From: Rosistilla carotiformis
GTDB taxonomy: Bacteria; Planctomycetota; Planctomycetia; Pirellulales; Pirellulaceae
Assembly (NCBI RefSeq): GCF_007753095.1
Contig: NZ_CP036348.1
Location: forward strand, 806,001-870,000
Direction of reading: 5' to 3'
DNA length: 64,000 nt
Positions 36,001 through 43,730 of the stretch are shown in pieces. Position 1 is the stretch's first letter; every line of letters begins with the position of its first letter. The notes beneath the pieces are model-generated. The model worked only from the letters and a program-made list of their open reading frames with translations. It was not told where the DNA came from and searched no databases. A program made the translations under genes and the position numbers.

Positions 36001-37010
36001 CGCGTGGCGAAGGGCAACCCGGCGAAGGGCAACCCGGCGAAGGACAACCTGGCGAAGGGCAACCTGGTGAAGGGCAACCTGGCGAAGGGCAACCTGGTGA
36101 AGGGCAACCTGGCGAAGGGCAACCTGGCGAAGGGCAACCTGGCGAAGGGCAACCTGGCGAAGGGCAACCTGGCGAAGGGCAACCTGGCGAAGGGCAACCT
36201 GGCGAAGGACAACCTGGCGAAGGGCAACCTGGAGAAGGACAACCCGGTCAGTCGCAGCCTGGTCAGTCACAACCTGGTCAGTCACAACCTGGTCAGTCAC
36301 AACCTGGTCAGTCACAACCTGGTCAGTCACAACCTGGTCAGTCACAACCTGGTCAGTCACAACCTGGTCAGTCACAACCTGGTCAGTCACAGCCTGGTCA
36401 ATCGCAACCTGGTCAATCGCAACCTGGTCAATCGCAACCTGGTCAATCGCAACCTGGTCAATCGCAACCTGGTCAATCGCAACCTGGGCAGTCACAGCCT
36501 GGTCAGTCACAGCCTGGTCAGTCACAGCCTGGTCAGTCGCAGCCGGGACAGTCGCAACCGGGACAGTCGCAACCGGGACAGTCGCAACCGGGACAGTCGC
36601 AACCGGGGCGTGGGGGAAGTGGTGGTGGAATCGAAGGGTTTGCCGAGGCGGTGGAGGGACGTGGTGCGGCACCGCTGACCGGTGAAGGTTTCCGTGAGTG
36701 GAGCGATCGATTGCGGGAGATTGAAGAGCTGGTCGAAGATCCCGAGTTGCGATCGCAAGTCGCTCAGGTTCGCGAAGCGGCACGCGAGGTCCGGATCAAT
36801 TTGAAGCGGCACAGCGAGTCGCCGCAATGGAATTTGGTTCGCGAAATGATCGCTCGTCCGCTGGAAGAACTCAAGCAACGCGTGGCCGAAGAACTGCTGC
36901 GGCGGTCGGCCGATCGCAACGCCTTGGTGCCGATCGATCGCGATCCGGTCCCCGTCGAATTCGCCGATCAGGTCGAGAAGTATTACGAGAAGCTAGGCAG
37001 CGGTAAGTAG
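33051..37010 (+). CDS. Large DUF4175-like membrane protein with coiled coil and pentapeptide repeats
   Basis: A 1319-residue protein. Three membrane helices (about 23-41, 47-68, 142-161) precede a large periplasmic-type region (to about 530) with beta-rich repeats (PGDVEIERGSNLVVTARFG). A long Gln/Glu-rich coiled coil follows (about 630-980), then residues 986-1185 with 16 GEGQP-type and 24 GQSQP-type pentapeptides, and a C-terminal helical domain. This matches DUF4175-like proteins found next to VWA proteins in planctomycetes and other bacteria. The start is TTG behind GGAGG. It heads a three-gene cluster, so an envelope complex is likely; the function is unknown. Confidence 0.75.
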   Translation: MDARLKDLLESVASRLRRQRLLWLLAAVWLATAFVALSLLWQVRSGELSANVALGVAAATLGGLLVAACALSLCSFRDSKAVAARIEAHFPTLRQRLLTAVDQRPADINTPMNYLQTAVIDETLHHGTTHRWTLAVNQLATRFAWAVNALALGLLVLVGIGLNSQLANAKHRGTDPASLAELQPSAEITVEPGDVEIERGSNLVVTARFGANDLGLLPSEVQLIARRGDQQTQSAMTRNLSDPVFGGYLNEVVESTNYEVQYDGQVSPTYKVTVFDYPQLQRSDARLVFPQYTGLEEKQVDDTRRVSAVEGTQLTWICQLNKPVASCTLVDDEGKVLPLSADAENPLHYRATVTLQQSTRWTLKLVDAEGRENKYPPELVARVQPNQPPVMKLVAARDVRVSPLEELQVGARFRDDFGLLRYGLAYAMAGGEPHEIVLGETTQRKEEREASPMIDFEALAAEPDQLLSYHFWAEDFDAQGQPRRSESDMFFAEVRHFEEIFREGEPPAGGEPPPSSPNAQQADELAELQKQIITGTWNLIRRETAAEPSAAFADDVALLHESQQAAIEQLQELAAELTDPQSKEYVQAADAFMQKAVTQLAAVADANSPPLLSPALASEQAAYQGLLKLRAREFEVSRQQQSQSKSSSSSQQQRQQQLDQLELKNDENRYETEQQARSEEEQQATEMRQVLNRLRELAQRQEDLNKQLKQLQSALEAAQTEQEREEIQRQLKRLREEQQELLRDTDELADRMNASQDQPATADQQEQLAETRENVRQSSEALEQQDVSQALSAGTRAEREFKQMRDEVRQQAAGDFAESMQQMQQQAQQLQEQQEAIGQEIEQLEETNPGSLRSPQDRDQIRDRIGQQRQQLADLLDRMERTVSDAETSEPLLAEKLYDSFRKTQQRRVDQQLDMTNQLLERGLDPDASQATAAAEAGIGQLREEIDEAAQSVLGDPTESLRRALGELEQVSDQLSDEIRENDPRGEGQPGEGQPGEGQPGEGQPGEGQPGEGQPGEGQPGEGQPGEGQPGEGQPGEGQPGEGQPGEGQPGEGQPGEGQPGEGQPGQSQPGQSQPGQSQPGQSQPGQSQPGQSQPGQSQPGQSQPGQSQPGQSQPGQSQPGQSQPGQSQPGQSQPGQSQPGQSQPGQSQPGQSQPGQSQPGQSQPGQSQPGQSQPGQSQPGQSQPGRGGSGGGIEGFAEAVEGRGAAPLTGEGFREWSDRLREIEELVEDPELRSQVAQVREAAREVRINLKRHSESPQWNLVREMIARPLEELKQRVAEELLRRSADRNALVPIDRDPVPVEFADQVEKYYEKLGSGK
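36006..36605 (+). repeat. 15-bp coding tandem repeats, 16 + 24 units
   Basis: Sixteen units of GGCGAAGGGCAACCT type (peptide GEGQP) are followed without a break by 24 units of GGTCAGTCACAACCT type (peptide GQSQP). Sub-blocks are near-identical and differ at single third positions, which points to recent expansion by slippage or unequal exchange. The two halves differ in two of five residues: acidic becomes polar. Confidence 0.97.
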
Positions 37011-37088
37011 TTTTAATTTATTCAATCCTGGTTGCTGCGTTCATCGGTCCGTGGTCGCGAGAAGTGTCCCAGCAAGTGTAAGTAGTTT

Positions 37089-39443
37089 ATGTTTGATTCG
37101 ATCCTGATCGCCGCTCCGCAATGGACCGCTGCCGCCGTGGCAATCTGCCTGTTGTCGCTGTTTGTCGTGGCCTGGGCGTATTGGCGACGTGGGCGATCGT
37201 CGCGGCGCGGGCCACTGATTTTTGCGGGCCTACTGAAATGGATCGCGATCGCCGCTTTGGCGTTGTGCCTGTTGCAACCGATGTTGGAAAGTCAGCGTCC
37301 GCGACCGCATGCGAATCTGATCGGCGTGGTCGTCGATAACAGTCGCAGCATGCAGATCCGCACCCCCGGTCAATCGCAGCCGCGCAGCGAGCGATTGGCC
37401 GCGGTCTTAAAACAGGATGCGGATTGGCAGGTTCGGCTATCGCAAGACTTTGATGTGCGACGCTATGCCTTCGATCGCAGCTTGCAAAACGTCGACGATC
37501 TATCGGCACTCGAATTTGACGGCGCATCGTCTTCGTTGACCGCGACGCTAACGACCTTGGCCGCTCGTTTTCGCGATCGTCCCGTCGCCGGCCTGATGTT
37601 GTTCACCGATGGGAACGCAACCGACCTGGCCGACACCGGATTCGATTGGTCCTCGCTTGGATTTCCTCTTTATCTGGTCACCGATTCGGTCGATCAAGCG
37701 ATCGCGGACCTCAAGATCGATCAGGTCAGCACCGCCCAAACCAACTTTGAAGCCTCTCCCGTGACGGTCACTGCGAAGCTATCGGCCACCGGTTTAAAAG
37801 AATCGACGGCTGTCGTCCGCTTGCTCGATGCAGAGGGCGTTGCGGTGGAGGAGCAGGAGTTGGAATTGACGCAGGCGAAGCCGGCCGCCGACGTCGAGTT
37901 CCGCTTTCGCCCGAAGAAATCGGGGCTGCAATTCTATTCGATCGATACGTTTCCTAAATCGCAACGGACTGCCTATTTGGAAGGCGAAACGAAGGTCGAA
38001 GCAACGCTTGCGAACAATTTTCGCCTGTTGACGATCGATCGCGATCAAGGTCCCTATCGCGTGCTGTATGTTGCGGGGCGGCCGAACTGGGAATTCAAAT
38101 TCCTGCGGCGGGCGTTGCAGGAGGATGATGAAATCCGCTTGGTGGGACTGTTGCGAATCGCTCGCAAAGAGCCCAAGTTCAGCTTCCGCGATCGCGGCGT
38201 CAATTCTTCCAATCCGTTGTTTTCGGGGTTTGATGAAAACGAAGAGGAGAGTGCCGAACAATACGATGAACCGGTGCTGTTGCGATTGGGCGTCGATGAA
38301 GCGGAGCAGCTGAGTAAAGGTTTTCCACGCCAAGCCGAGGAGTTGTTCGGATACCACGCGATCATCTTGGACGACGTCGATGCCGATTTTTTTACTCAGG
38401 ATCAGATGCTGATGTTGCGTCAATTCGTCAGCACTCGCGGTGGCGGCCTGCTGATGCTCGGCGGCCAGGAGTCCTTCGCCGGTGGCGATTATGAACACAC
38501 GCCGTTGGCCGATCTGATGCCGGTCTATCTCCCTCGCGGCAACGCGCGTTCGGGCGGAACGGTCGCCCGGATGGAGCTGTCACGCGAGGGATGGCTGCAA
38601 CCGTGGTTGAGGTTGCGAGAGACGGAAGCGGCAGAAAAGAAACGCTTTGCCGAGATGCCCGAGTTCGGGACACTCAATCGCGTCGGCGATGTGAAGCCTG
38701 GGGCGTCGATGTTGGCAGCCGCCGATACGGGGGATCGCCAGCAGCCGGCACTTGTCGTCCAACGCTATGGCAAGGGAAGGTCGGGAGCGCTGTTGATCGG
38801 CGATTTGTGGCGATGGGGCATGCGGCGAAAGCCTGGCGAAAACGAAGACCTGCAGCAGGTCTGGCGACAGACGATTCGATGGATGATCGCCGACGTGCCG
38901 CGCGGCGTCGAGATCGATCTCGAGGAATCCAAAGACAGCAGCAAGCCGATCGAGATCGCCGTGACGGTTCGCAATCCGGAGTTCCTGCCGTTGGATAACG
39001 CCTCGGTCGCCCTGACGGTGGTGCAGCCCGACGGCGAAGAGATGCAGTTGCCGACGCAGCCCAGCGACCAAGTCGCCGGCGTCTATACCGCCAGCTACTG
39101 GCCCAGCAAAGATGGAGCGTATCGCGTAAAGGTCGTCGCGACGGGGCCCGATGGCAGCGACGTCGGCAGCCAGCAGGCAGGTTGGACTACCGAGACGGCG
39201 ACCGCTGAATTCCAGCGGCTTGCCGTTAACAAGGACTTGCTGCAACAGATCGCCGATCAAACCGGGGGCGAAGTGATTTCGCAGGACGACCTCGATTCGT
39301 TTGTTGCGAATTTGCACAACAAGAAGATTCCACTGACTCAGCGTCACCTCGCTCCGCTGTGGCATGGTCCGTGGGTTTTGATCTTCGCTCTGGCCTGTTT
39401 GTGTGGCGAATGGGGCGTTCGCCGTTTTCATGGGATGCCCTAA
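37089..39443 (+). CDS. Membrane VWA/GATase-like protein
   Basis: A 784-residue protein. Two N-terminal helices (about 13-31, 44-63) are followed by a VWA-like domain with a MIDAS motif D83-N-S-R-S87 and TDGN near 173. A class I glutamine-amidotransferase-like domain follows (YRVLYVAGRPNWEFKF near 320; FVSTRGGGLLMLGGQESFAGG near 450), and a last helix near 760. This combination is typical of BatA-like proteins in MoxR/VWA clusters, thought to act in envelope maintenance or chaperoning. It starts 79 bases after the large repeat protein and precedes the caspase-like protein. The GATase-like part probably does not transfer ammonia; no catalytic Cys triad was seen. Confidence 0.85.
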   Translation: MFDSILIAAPQWTAAAVAICLLSLFVVAWAYWRRGRSSRRGPLIFAGLLKWIAIAALALCLLQPMLESQRPRPHANLIGVVVDNSRSMQIRTPGQSQPRSERLAAVLKQDADWQVRLSQDFDVRRYAFDRSLQNVDDLSALEFDGASSSLTATLTTLAARFRDRPVAGLMLFTDGNATDLADTGFDWSSLGFPLYLVTDSVDQAIADLKIDQVSTAQTNFEASPVTVTAKLSATGLKESTAVVRLLDAEGVAVEEQELELTQAKPAADVEFRFRPKKSGLQFYSIDTFPKSQRTAYLEGETKVEATLANNFRLLTIDRDQGPYRVLYVAGRPNWEFKFLRRALQEDDEIRLVGLLRIARKEPKFSFRDRGVNSSNPLFSGFDENEEESAEQYDEPVLLRLGVDEAEQLSKGFPRQAEELFGYHAIILDDVDADFFTQDQMLMLRQFVSTRGGGLLMLGGQESFAGGDYEHTPLADLMPVYLPRGNARSGGTVARMELSREGWLQPWLRLRETEAAEKKRFAEMPEFGTLNRVGDVKPGASMLAAADTGDRQQPALVVQRYGKGRSGALLIGDLWRWGMRRKPGENEDLQQVWRQTIRWMIADVPRGVEIDLEESKDSSKPIEIAVTVRNPEFLPLDNASVALTVVQPDGEEMQLPTQPSDQVAGVYTASYWPSKDGAYRVKVVATGPDGSDVGSQQAGWTTETATAEFQRLAVNKDLLQQIADQTGGEVISQDDLDSFVANLHNKKIPLTQRHLAPLWHGPWVLIFALACLCGEWGVRRFHGMP

Positions 39444-39503
39444 AGCAAGACGCATTGGATGCATGGTCCGCAAATCCCGAAACTCGACAAGACTGAGACA
39501 CCT

Positions 39504-40538
39504 ATGATTCGTCGTATCCCATCGCTGGCTTGCCTGATTGCGGTGTTGATGTTCGTTCGCGTCGCCCGCAGCGACGATGCCCCCCCTGCCCCGTCGCAGG
39601 TGTTGGTCGTCGTGGGAGCCGGCGGCAGCGAAGAATATCAGACAGCGTTTGCGACTTGGGCCGATCGCTGGAAATCGGCGGCTGGTTTGCTCGACGGGGC
39701 GAGTTATCACGAGATTGGCCGTGAAGAGGGGCAGAGTGATTCGAGCGACAAGGATCGCTTGAACGAGCGACTGGCGGAGCTGAGTGATTTAAAAGCCGAA
39801 GCGGTTTGGGTCGTGTTGATCGGCCACGGTACGTTCGACGGCAAGTCGGCGAAGTTGAATCTCCGCGGCCCCGATGTTTCGGCGGAGGAGTTGAGCGGCT
39901 GGATCGAGCCGATGCGGAGTCCTTTGATTGTGGTGAATTGCGCGTCGGCGAGCGGTCCGTTTATCAATCGGTTGTCGGCCGCGGGACGGACGATCGTAAC
40001 GGCGACCAAAAGTGGACAGGAGCAGAACTACGCTCGCTTCGGCGACTATCTGTCGCAAGCGATTTCGGACATCGCCGCCGATCTAGACCACGACGATGAA
40101 GTCTCGCTATTGGAGGCCTTCCTGAGTGCGTCGGATCAGGTTGCCAAGTTCTATGAATCGGAGAACCGAATCGCCACCGAACATGCGTTGATCGACGACA
40201 GTGGTGATCGCTTGGGAACTCCGGCGACGATGTTTCAAGGGACCTCGGCCGTTGCGGTCCCCCAGCCCAAGGCGGCTCGCGACGGCGGTGTGGCCGCGCG
40301 GCGGGTGATCTTTCAATCGCCGCAGGCGGTTGTGATGAGCCCGGCCCAGCGGGAATCGCGGGCCGCGATCGAAACGGAGATCGATCGACTGAAGCTGCGG
40401 AAATCGGAACTCGGCACGGATCCGTACTTCGCGCAACTGGAGCCTTTGATGCTTCAGCTGGCGGAATTGTACGCCGCCGCCGAAGCGGAAACGTCGGGCG
40501 ATTCGCAGGGCGATCGGTCGGGGACTGACAAACGCTAG
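39504..40538 (+). CDS. Secreted caspase-fold (clan CD) peptidase-like protein
   Basis: A 344-residue protein with a signal peptide (about 5-22). The domain that follows has the clan CD layout: a beta strand ending in I-G-H108-G109, and after about 36 residues a second strand ending in V-V-N-C146-A-S-A-S-G, the His/Cys dyad arrangement of caspases, legumain and gingipain. The C-terminal 100 residues are helical and charged. It is third in the cluster with the DUF4175-like and VWA proteins. Proteolytic activity is inferred from the motif pair only. The ATG at the signal peptide was preferred over one 15 codons upstream. Confidence 0.7.
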   Translation: MIRRIPSLACLIAVLMFVRVARSDDAPPAPSQVLVVVGAGGSEEYQTAFATWADRWKSAAGLLDGASYHEIGREEGQSDSSDKDRLNERLAELSDLKAEAVWVVLIGHGTFDGKSAKLNLRGPDVSAEELSGWIEPMRSPLIVVNCASASGPFINRLSAAGRTIVTATKSGQEQNYARFGDYLSQAISDIAADLDHDDEVSLLEAFLSASDQVAKFYESENRIATEHALIDDSGDRLGTPATMFQGTSAVAVPQPKAARDGGVAARRVIFQSPQAVVMSPAQRESRAAIETEIDRLKLRKSELGTDPYFAQLEPLMLQLAELYAAAEAETSGDSQGDRSGTDKR

Positions 40539-40765
40539 TGGGCTGCGGGTGCAGGCAGTCGATTCCACGCCGCTGATGGATCGATTGGCGCAAGTTGTGC
40601 TTTCAGTAACAGACGCAGCGAATAGGCGTTCTTTTCAGGCGGAACGTTGGGCGGTGCCCAATATCCATGCAGGGTTTGCCTGCAATTCGGACAGCCCTTC
40701 GCGCTGCCCGCTGTTTTTTGGGCACCTCGGGTGATTCCATTTCATCGTCGAATCGAGTGAAAGCG

Positions 40766-41176
40766 ATGGGCCAATCTTCTTATCTGTTTGAATCGATATT
40801 TGTCGGCGTCTTAGGAGTCGCGGTTGCGACTAGCGAATTTGCGGTGAAGGTTCCCTCGCCCGATGGCGTCGCGGAGTCGCCCGCCACGGCTGAAGAGGGC
40901 GTTCAGCTGACGGCGACACCGCGACCGGCAATTGCCGAGGGGGAAGTGGCGATTCCACAGTTCGAGGCCATGGCGGTACCGGTAGCGAAATCGGAGCCAC
41001 GGCGTTTACCTCCGATCGGGTCGGCGGTTGTCGAGCTGCCTGAAAGAGTGCGAGTGGAGAAGCCAGTCGTCGCGCCCCCGCACTATCCGACAGTGATCGA
41101 TGAAAATGGAATCGAGTGGAAGATTATCGATTCACGTCCCTGCGATCCAGCATTATGTCGGGGGCACGTTCAGTAG
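40766..41176 (+). CDS. Hypothetical protein, Pro/Ala/Val-rich
   Basis: A 136-residue protein of unknown family. A short hydrophobic N-terminus (about 8-24) could be a signal or anchor, and the rest is Pro/Ala/Glu-rich (VAKSEPRRLPPIGSAVVELP) with two Cys near the end (RPCDPALC). The ATG shows no strong ribosome site. It ends just before the next gene and may be co-transcribed with it. Moderately confident that it is real. Confidence 0.5.
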   Translation: MGQSSYLFESIFVGVLGVAVATSEFAVKVPSPDGVAESPATAEEGVQLTATPRPAIAEGEVAIPQFEAMAVPVAKSEPRRLPPIGSAVVELPERVRVEKPVVAPPHYPTVIDENGIEWKIIDSRPCDPALCRGHVQ

Positions 41177-41272
41177 CCCGTGGGTATTTTTTCAGTAGAC
41201 CCTTTTCGGCCGCCTGCCGTCACTTCGGCGGACCGGTTGTTTCTCAATTTCGATTTCAACAAGGATTCGCGG

Positions 41273-41596
41273 ATGACGTCAGATTTGGTTCAGGGACTTG
41301 TGGAAAACAAGGTGTTCATCAATGGTGTCGTCGCCGTAGGGTGTTTTCTTGTGATCGCACGGTTCTTCGCGTTTGTCAAAACGCAGTGGCGAGACGGCTT
41401 GAACCCTCATTTGGTCCCCTGCAGCCAGTGCGGCAAACGTTTGTCCGAATGGGCTTGTTTCTGCCCGGGCTGTGGTGTGCTGATCCAGGCAATCCCGACG
41501 GAAGAATCGAGCTCCTCGTTGGCGAAGACGCCGCTGCGTTTGGGGGCTGGGCCGTCGTTTCGTTCATCGCGGCCGCGACGTTCTCGTCAGCGATAG
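41273..41596 (+). CDS. Small membrane protein with zinc ribbon
   Basis: About 107 residues: one membrane helix (about 15-35), then a four-Cys zinc ribbon (CSQC...CPGC) and a Ser/Arg-rich tail. The ATG was chosen because the helix starts soon after it; a GTG 31 codons upstream (41180) would add a polar stretch. The family is unknown; zinc-ribbon membrane proteins are frequent in planctomycetes. Confidence 0.55.
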   Translation: MTSDLVQGLVENKVFINGVVAVGCFLVIARFFAFVKTQWRDGLNPHLVPCSQCGKRLSEWACFCPGCGVLIQAIPTEESSSSLAKTPLRLGAGPSFRSSRPRRSRQR

Positions 41597-41734
41597 CCCT
41601 AGGGCGGTGGCTCGTGCGGATCTGATCGTATTGGATGGAAGTTCGCAGAGCGTTCCCGGCAGGTGCGGCTGCCGGAAAGATCTCAACCGAGCTCCCCGTG
41701 GCTGCCAGGGGCGGCATCCCGCCTCGAGAGGGCT

Positions 41735-42076
41735 TTAGGAGGCCGCGCCGTTGAGTTGGGGTTCGGCCCATGGAGCGGCAAATTCCCCATCCGGGTTTTC
41801 CAGGAACAGCTTGCCATCGACAATCACGCGGGTGTTGGAGGCTGCGAAGATCGCGTGGGCGGCGCGGCGGACGTGGGCGTCGACAACAGAAATGTCGAGC
41901 TTCCACTTAGGGACAAACAAGAAGCTCCCCGCCAGATCAAACCCAACCGGTTGCATTCGCTTGCGAATGAAGCCGCGGACCTCGGTGACGAGGATTCGGT
42001 GGACACCGATCACTTGCAGGGCGGCATTCACCTTCTCGAAGTGTTCGGCGTCGATGATTGCTTCTATTCGTTTCAT
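41735..42076 (-). CDS. Divergent PII-family (GlnB/GlnK-like) protein
   Basis: A 113-residue protein starting MKRIEAIIDAEHFEKVNAAL, then IGVHRILVTEVRGF and an end block VIVDGKLFLENPDGEF, which align with the PII fold (N-terminal strand, GIxGxTVxEVxG, and the GxGKIFV block). PII proteins sense 2-oxoglutarate and ATP/ADP and gate nitrogen assimilation. The T-loop is altered: the uridylylated Tyr and the K-GHTE-like segment are missing, replaced by RKRMQPVGFDLAGSFLF. The ATG was chosen at the MKRIEAI start, behind TAGGAAAAGA. A perfect sigma-54 promoter lies 64 bases upstream, which supports a nitrogen-control role. Confidence 0.72.
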   Translation of the reverse strand: MKRIEAIIDAEHFEKVNAALQVIGVHRILVTEVRGFIRKRMQPVGFDLAGSFLFVPKWKLDISVVDAHVRRAAHAIFAASNTRVIVDGKLFLENPDGEFAAPWAEPQLNGAAS

Positions 42077-42139
42077 TCTTTTCCTATTCACAGTTGGGCC
42101 GACCGGTTGTCGGACTGACTCAGTTGCTTCTCGCATTAA

Positions 42140-42154
42140 GCAAGTTGCGTGCCA
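42140..42154 (-). promoter_or_regulatory. Sigma-54 (RpoN) -24/-12 promoter of the PII-like gene
   Basis: On the minus strand TGGCACGCAACTTGC matches TGGCACG-N4-TTGC at every fixed position, followed by T. Transcription should begin near 42128, giving a leader of about 50 bases. Sigma-54 control is typical of glnK-type PII genes in other bacteria. Confidence 0.85.
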
Positions 42155-42207
42155 AGTGGTGGCAATGTTTGTTTTTTGTCCCGTTTCGATAAAGAACGCA
42201 GGGTTCT

Positions 42208-43587
42208 TTAGAGTGGTACGGACGAGCGGCTTTCGGTCTGTTTCATGTGGAGCTCAATTTCTGCCATCACGGCAGCCCAATTTTTCATCTCGGGCTGTCG
42301 GAATAGCCGCATGGAGGGGTACCAGGGGCTCGTCTCCCCCTGCAACAACCACCGCCAGTCGGGGACTTTGGGCAGTCCGACCCAGACCGGTACTCCCAGA
42401 GCTCCGGCGAGATGAGCGACGGAGGTGTCGCTGGTGACGACCAGATCCAAGCCTTTCATGATCGCTGCGGTATCCATAAAGGCACCGCTGGACTGGTCGA
42501 GGTTCGCTGGCAAACGGACGATTTGGTTTGCGAAGCCGACCTGATCGAGCTGTTGGATGCCAAATCCGTGCTGCAGGCAGACCAATTGCACATCGGGGAT
42601 CGACGCCAGTGGTTCAAAGGCTTGCAACGGAATCGAGCGGAAGATGTCGGCTTGGTGTTGCGGATTCCCCTGCCAACAGATCCCTACTTTTTTCTTGCCT
42701 GGGAGCTGTGCGAGCCAGTTCGCCCAGTAGCCTTGCAGGTTTTCGGGGGGCCCGAGGTAGGGGCCGACGTCGGGAATCGATTCCGCATCGATCCCCAGCC
42801 GATCGGCTGCGTCGATGAAGGAGCAGTGGAAATCGAAACGTGCCGGCAGCATCCCCTCGGGGATCAATTGGTCGATGCCACGACATGTGCTTAACAGCGG
42901 GATCAGCTTGGGGGCCGCTTGGACGATCGTCCGCGCGCCGCGCTCTTTTAAGGTAATCGCCATCCGAACGAAATGGATCGCGTCCCCCAGCCCCTGTTCC
43001 GAATAGAGCAGGAACGTTTTGCCTTGCGGGTCGCTGCCGTCCCAAACCGGTTGGGTGACGTTGGGACGCACGAAGCCGGGCATCTGCCAACGCCAGCGGT
43101 ATTCGTCCCAGCCGCGATGAAAGTCCCCTTTCAGTAAGTGGATCACCCCCAGGTTTCGGTGCAGTTCCGCGTCGTGGGGAGCTACCTTAAGAGCCGATTC
43201 GAAGGCGGCCAGCCCGCGATCGATCTGGCCGGTCCAAACCCATAGCGTTCCGCGGTTCTTCAGCGGGCTCAAGTAATTTGGGTCCTGCTGCAAGGCGCTT
43301 TCAAACGCCTGGTCGGCCCCTTCAACCTGCCCGAGCATCCGCAGTGTGTTGCCTAGGTTGTTCCAGGCAATCGGGAAGTGGTTTTGCAACGCAATCGCCT
43401 TCCGGTAGGACGCTTCGGATTCTTCGAAGCGGCGTTGGTCGTACAACGCAATTCCCAGGTAGCACCAGCCGGCGGCCGAACCGGGCGCTTGTTGCAGGAC
43501 GTGCCGGTAGACTTTTTCGGCGGCGGCGTAGTTCCCCTGCTGCTGGATTGTCCAGCCTTGGTTGAGAACCTCTTGGACGGTCGGCAT
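42208..43587 (-). CDS. TPR protein with GT9-like glycosyltransferase domain
   Basis: A 459-residue protein. About five tetratricopeptide repeats (residues 5-185, such as GWCYLGIALYDQRRFEESEASYRKAI) are followed by a domain with FLLYSEQGLGDAIHFVRM, PGKKKVGICWQGNP and LDLVVTSDTSVAHLAGALGVPVWV. The latter is the nucleotide-sugar-binding end of glycosyltransferase family 9. Such proteins may transfer sugars to proteins or lipids; the acceptor is unknown. The ATG starting the first TPR was preferred over one 12 codons upstream. Confidence 0.82.
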   Translation of the reverse strand: MPTVQEVLNQGWTIQQQGNYAAAEKVYRHVLQQAPGSAAGWCYLGIALYDQRRFEESEASYRKAIALQNHFPIAWNNLGNTLRMLGQVEGADQAFESALQQDPNYLSPLKNRGTLWVWTGQIDRGLAAFESALKVAPHDAELHRNLGVIHLLKGDFHRGWDEYRWRWQMPGFVRPNVTQPVWDGSDPQGKTFLLYSEQGLGDAIHFVRMAITLKERGARTIVQAAPKLIPLLSTCRGIDQLIPEGMLPARFDFHCSFIDAADRLGIDAESIPDVGPYLGPPENLQGYWANWLAQLPGKKKVGICWQGNPQHQADIFRSIPLQAFEPLASIPDVQLVCLQHGFGIQQLDQVGFANQIVRLPANLDQSSGAFMDTAAIMKGLDLVVTSDTSVAHLAGALGVPVWVGLPKVPDWRWLLQGETSPWYPSMRLFRQPEMKNWAAVMAEIELHMKQTESRSSVPL

Positions 43588-43640
43588 GGCCCCAATCTTC
43601 CCCGTGGTCGCTTGCAGTTCCAAAAGACGAAAGGCAACAA

Positions 43641-43672
43641 AAAACCCTCGGTGGATGAGACCGAGGGCTTTT
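43641..43672 (-). terminator. Terminator downstream of the sigma factor
   Basis: CCCTCGG and CCGAGGG pair across nine bases. On the minus strand the hairpin is followed by GTTTTTTG. It lies about 60 bases after the stop of the rpoD-like gene and should end its transcript. Confidence 0.75.
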
Positions 43673-43730
43673 CGAAATGGTTGTCGCCGGTTGCCTGCTT
43701 ACGCATTCTGGCGACCGGCGATTCAACATG

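Noticed and set aside
36004-36678. Plus-strand frame KGNPAKGNL... and minus-strand frames RLPFARLPF... across the 15-bp repeats
   Set aside because: Shadow frames of the repeat inside the large envelope gene.
40585-40600. TGGCGCAAGTTGTGC as a sigma-54 promoter before the hypothetical gene at 40766
   Set aside because: Spacing fits, but both half-sites are off consensus and it lies 165 bases upstream.
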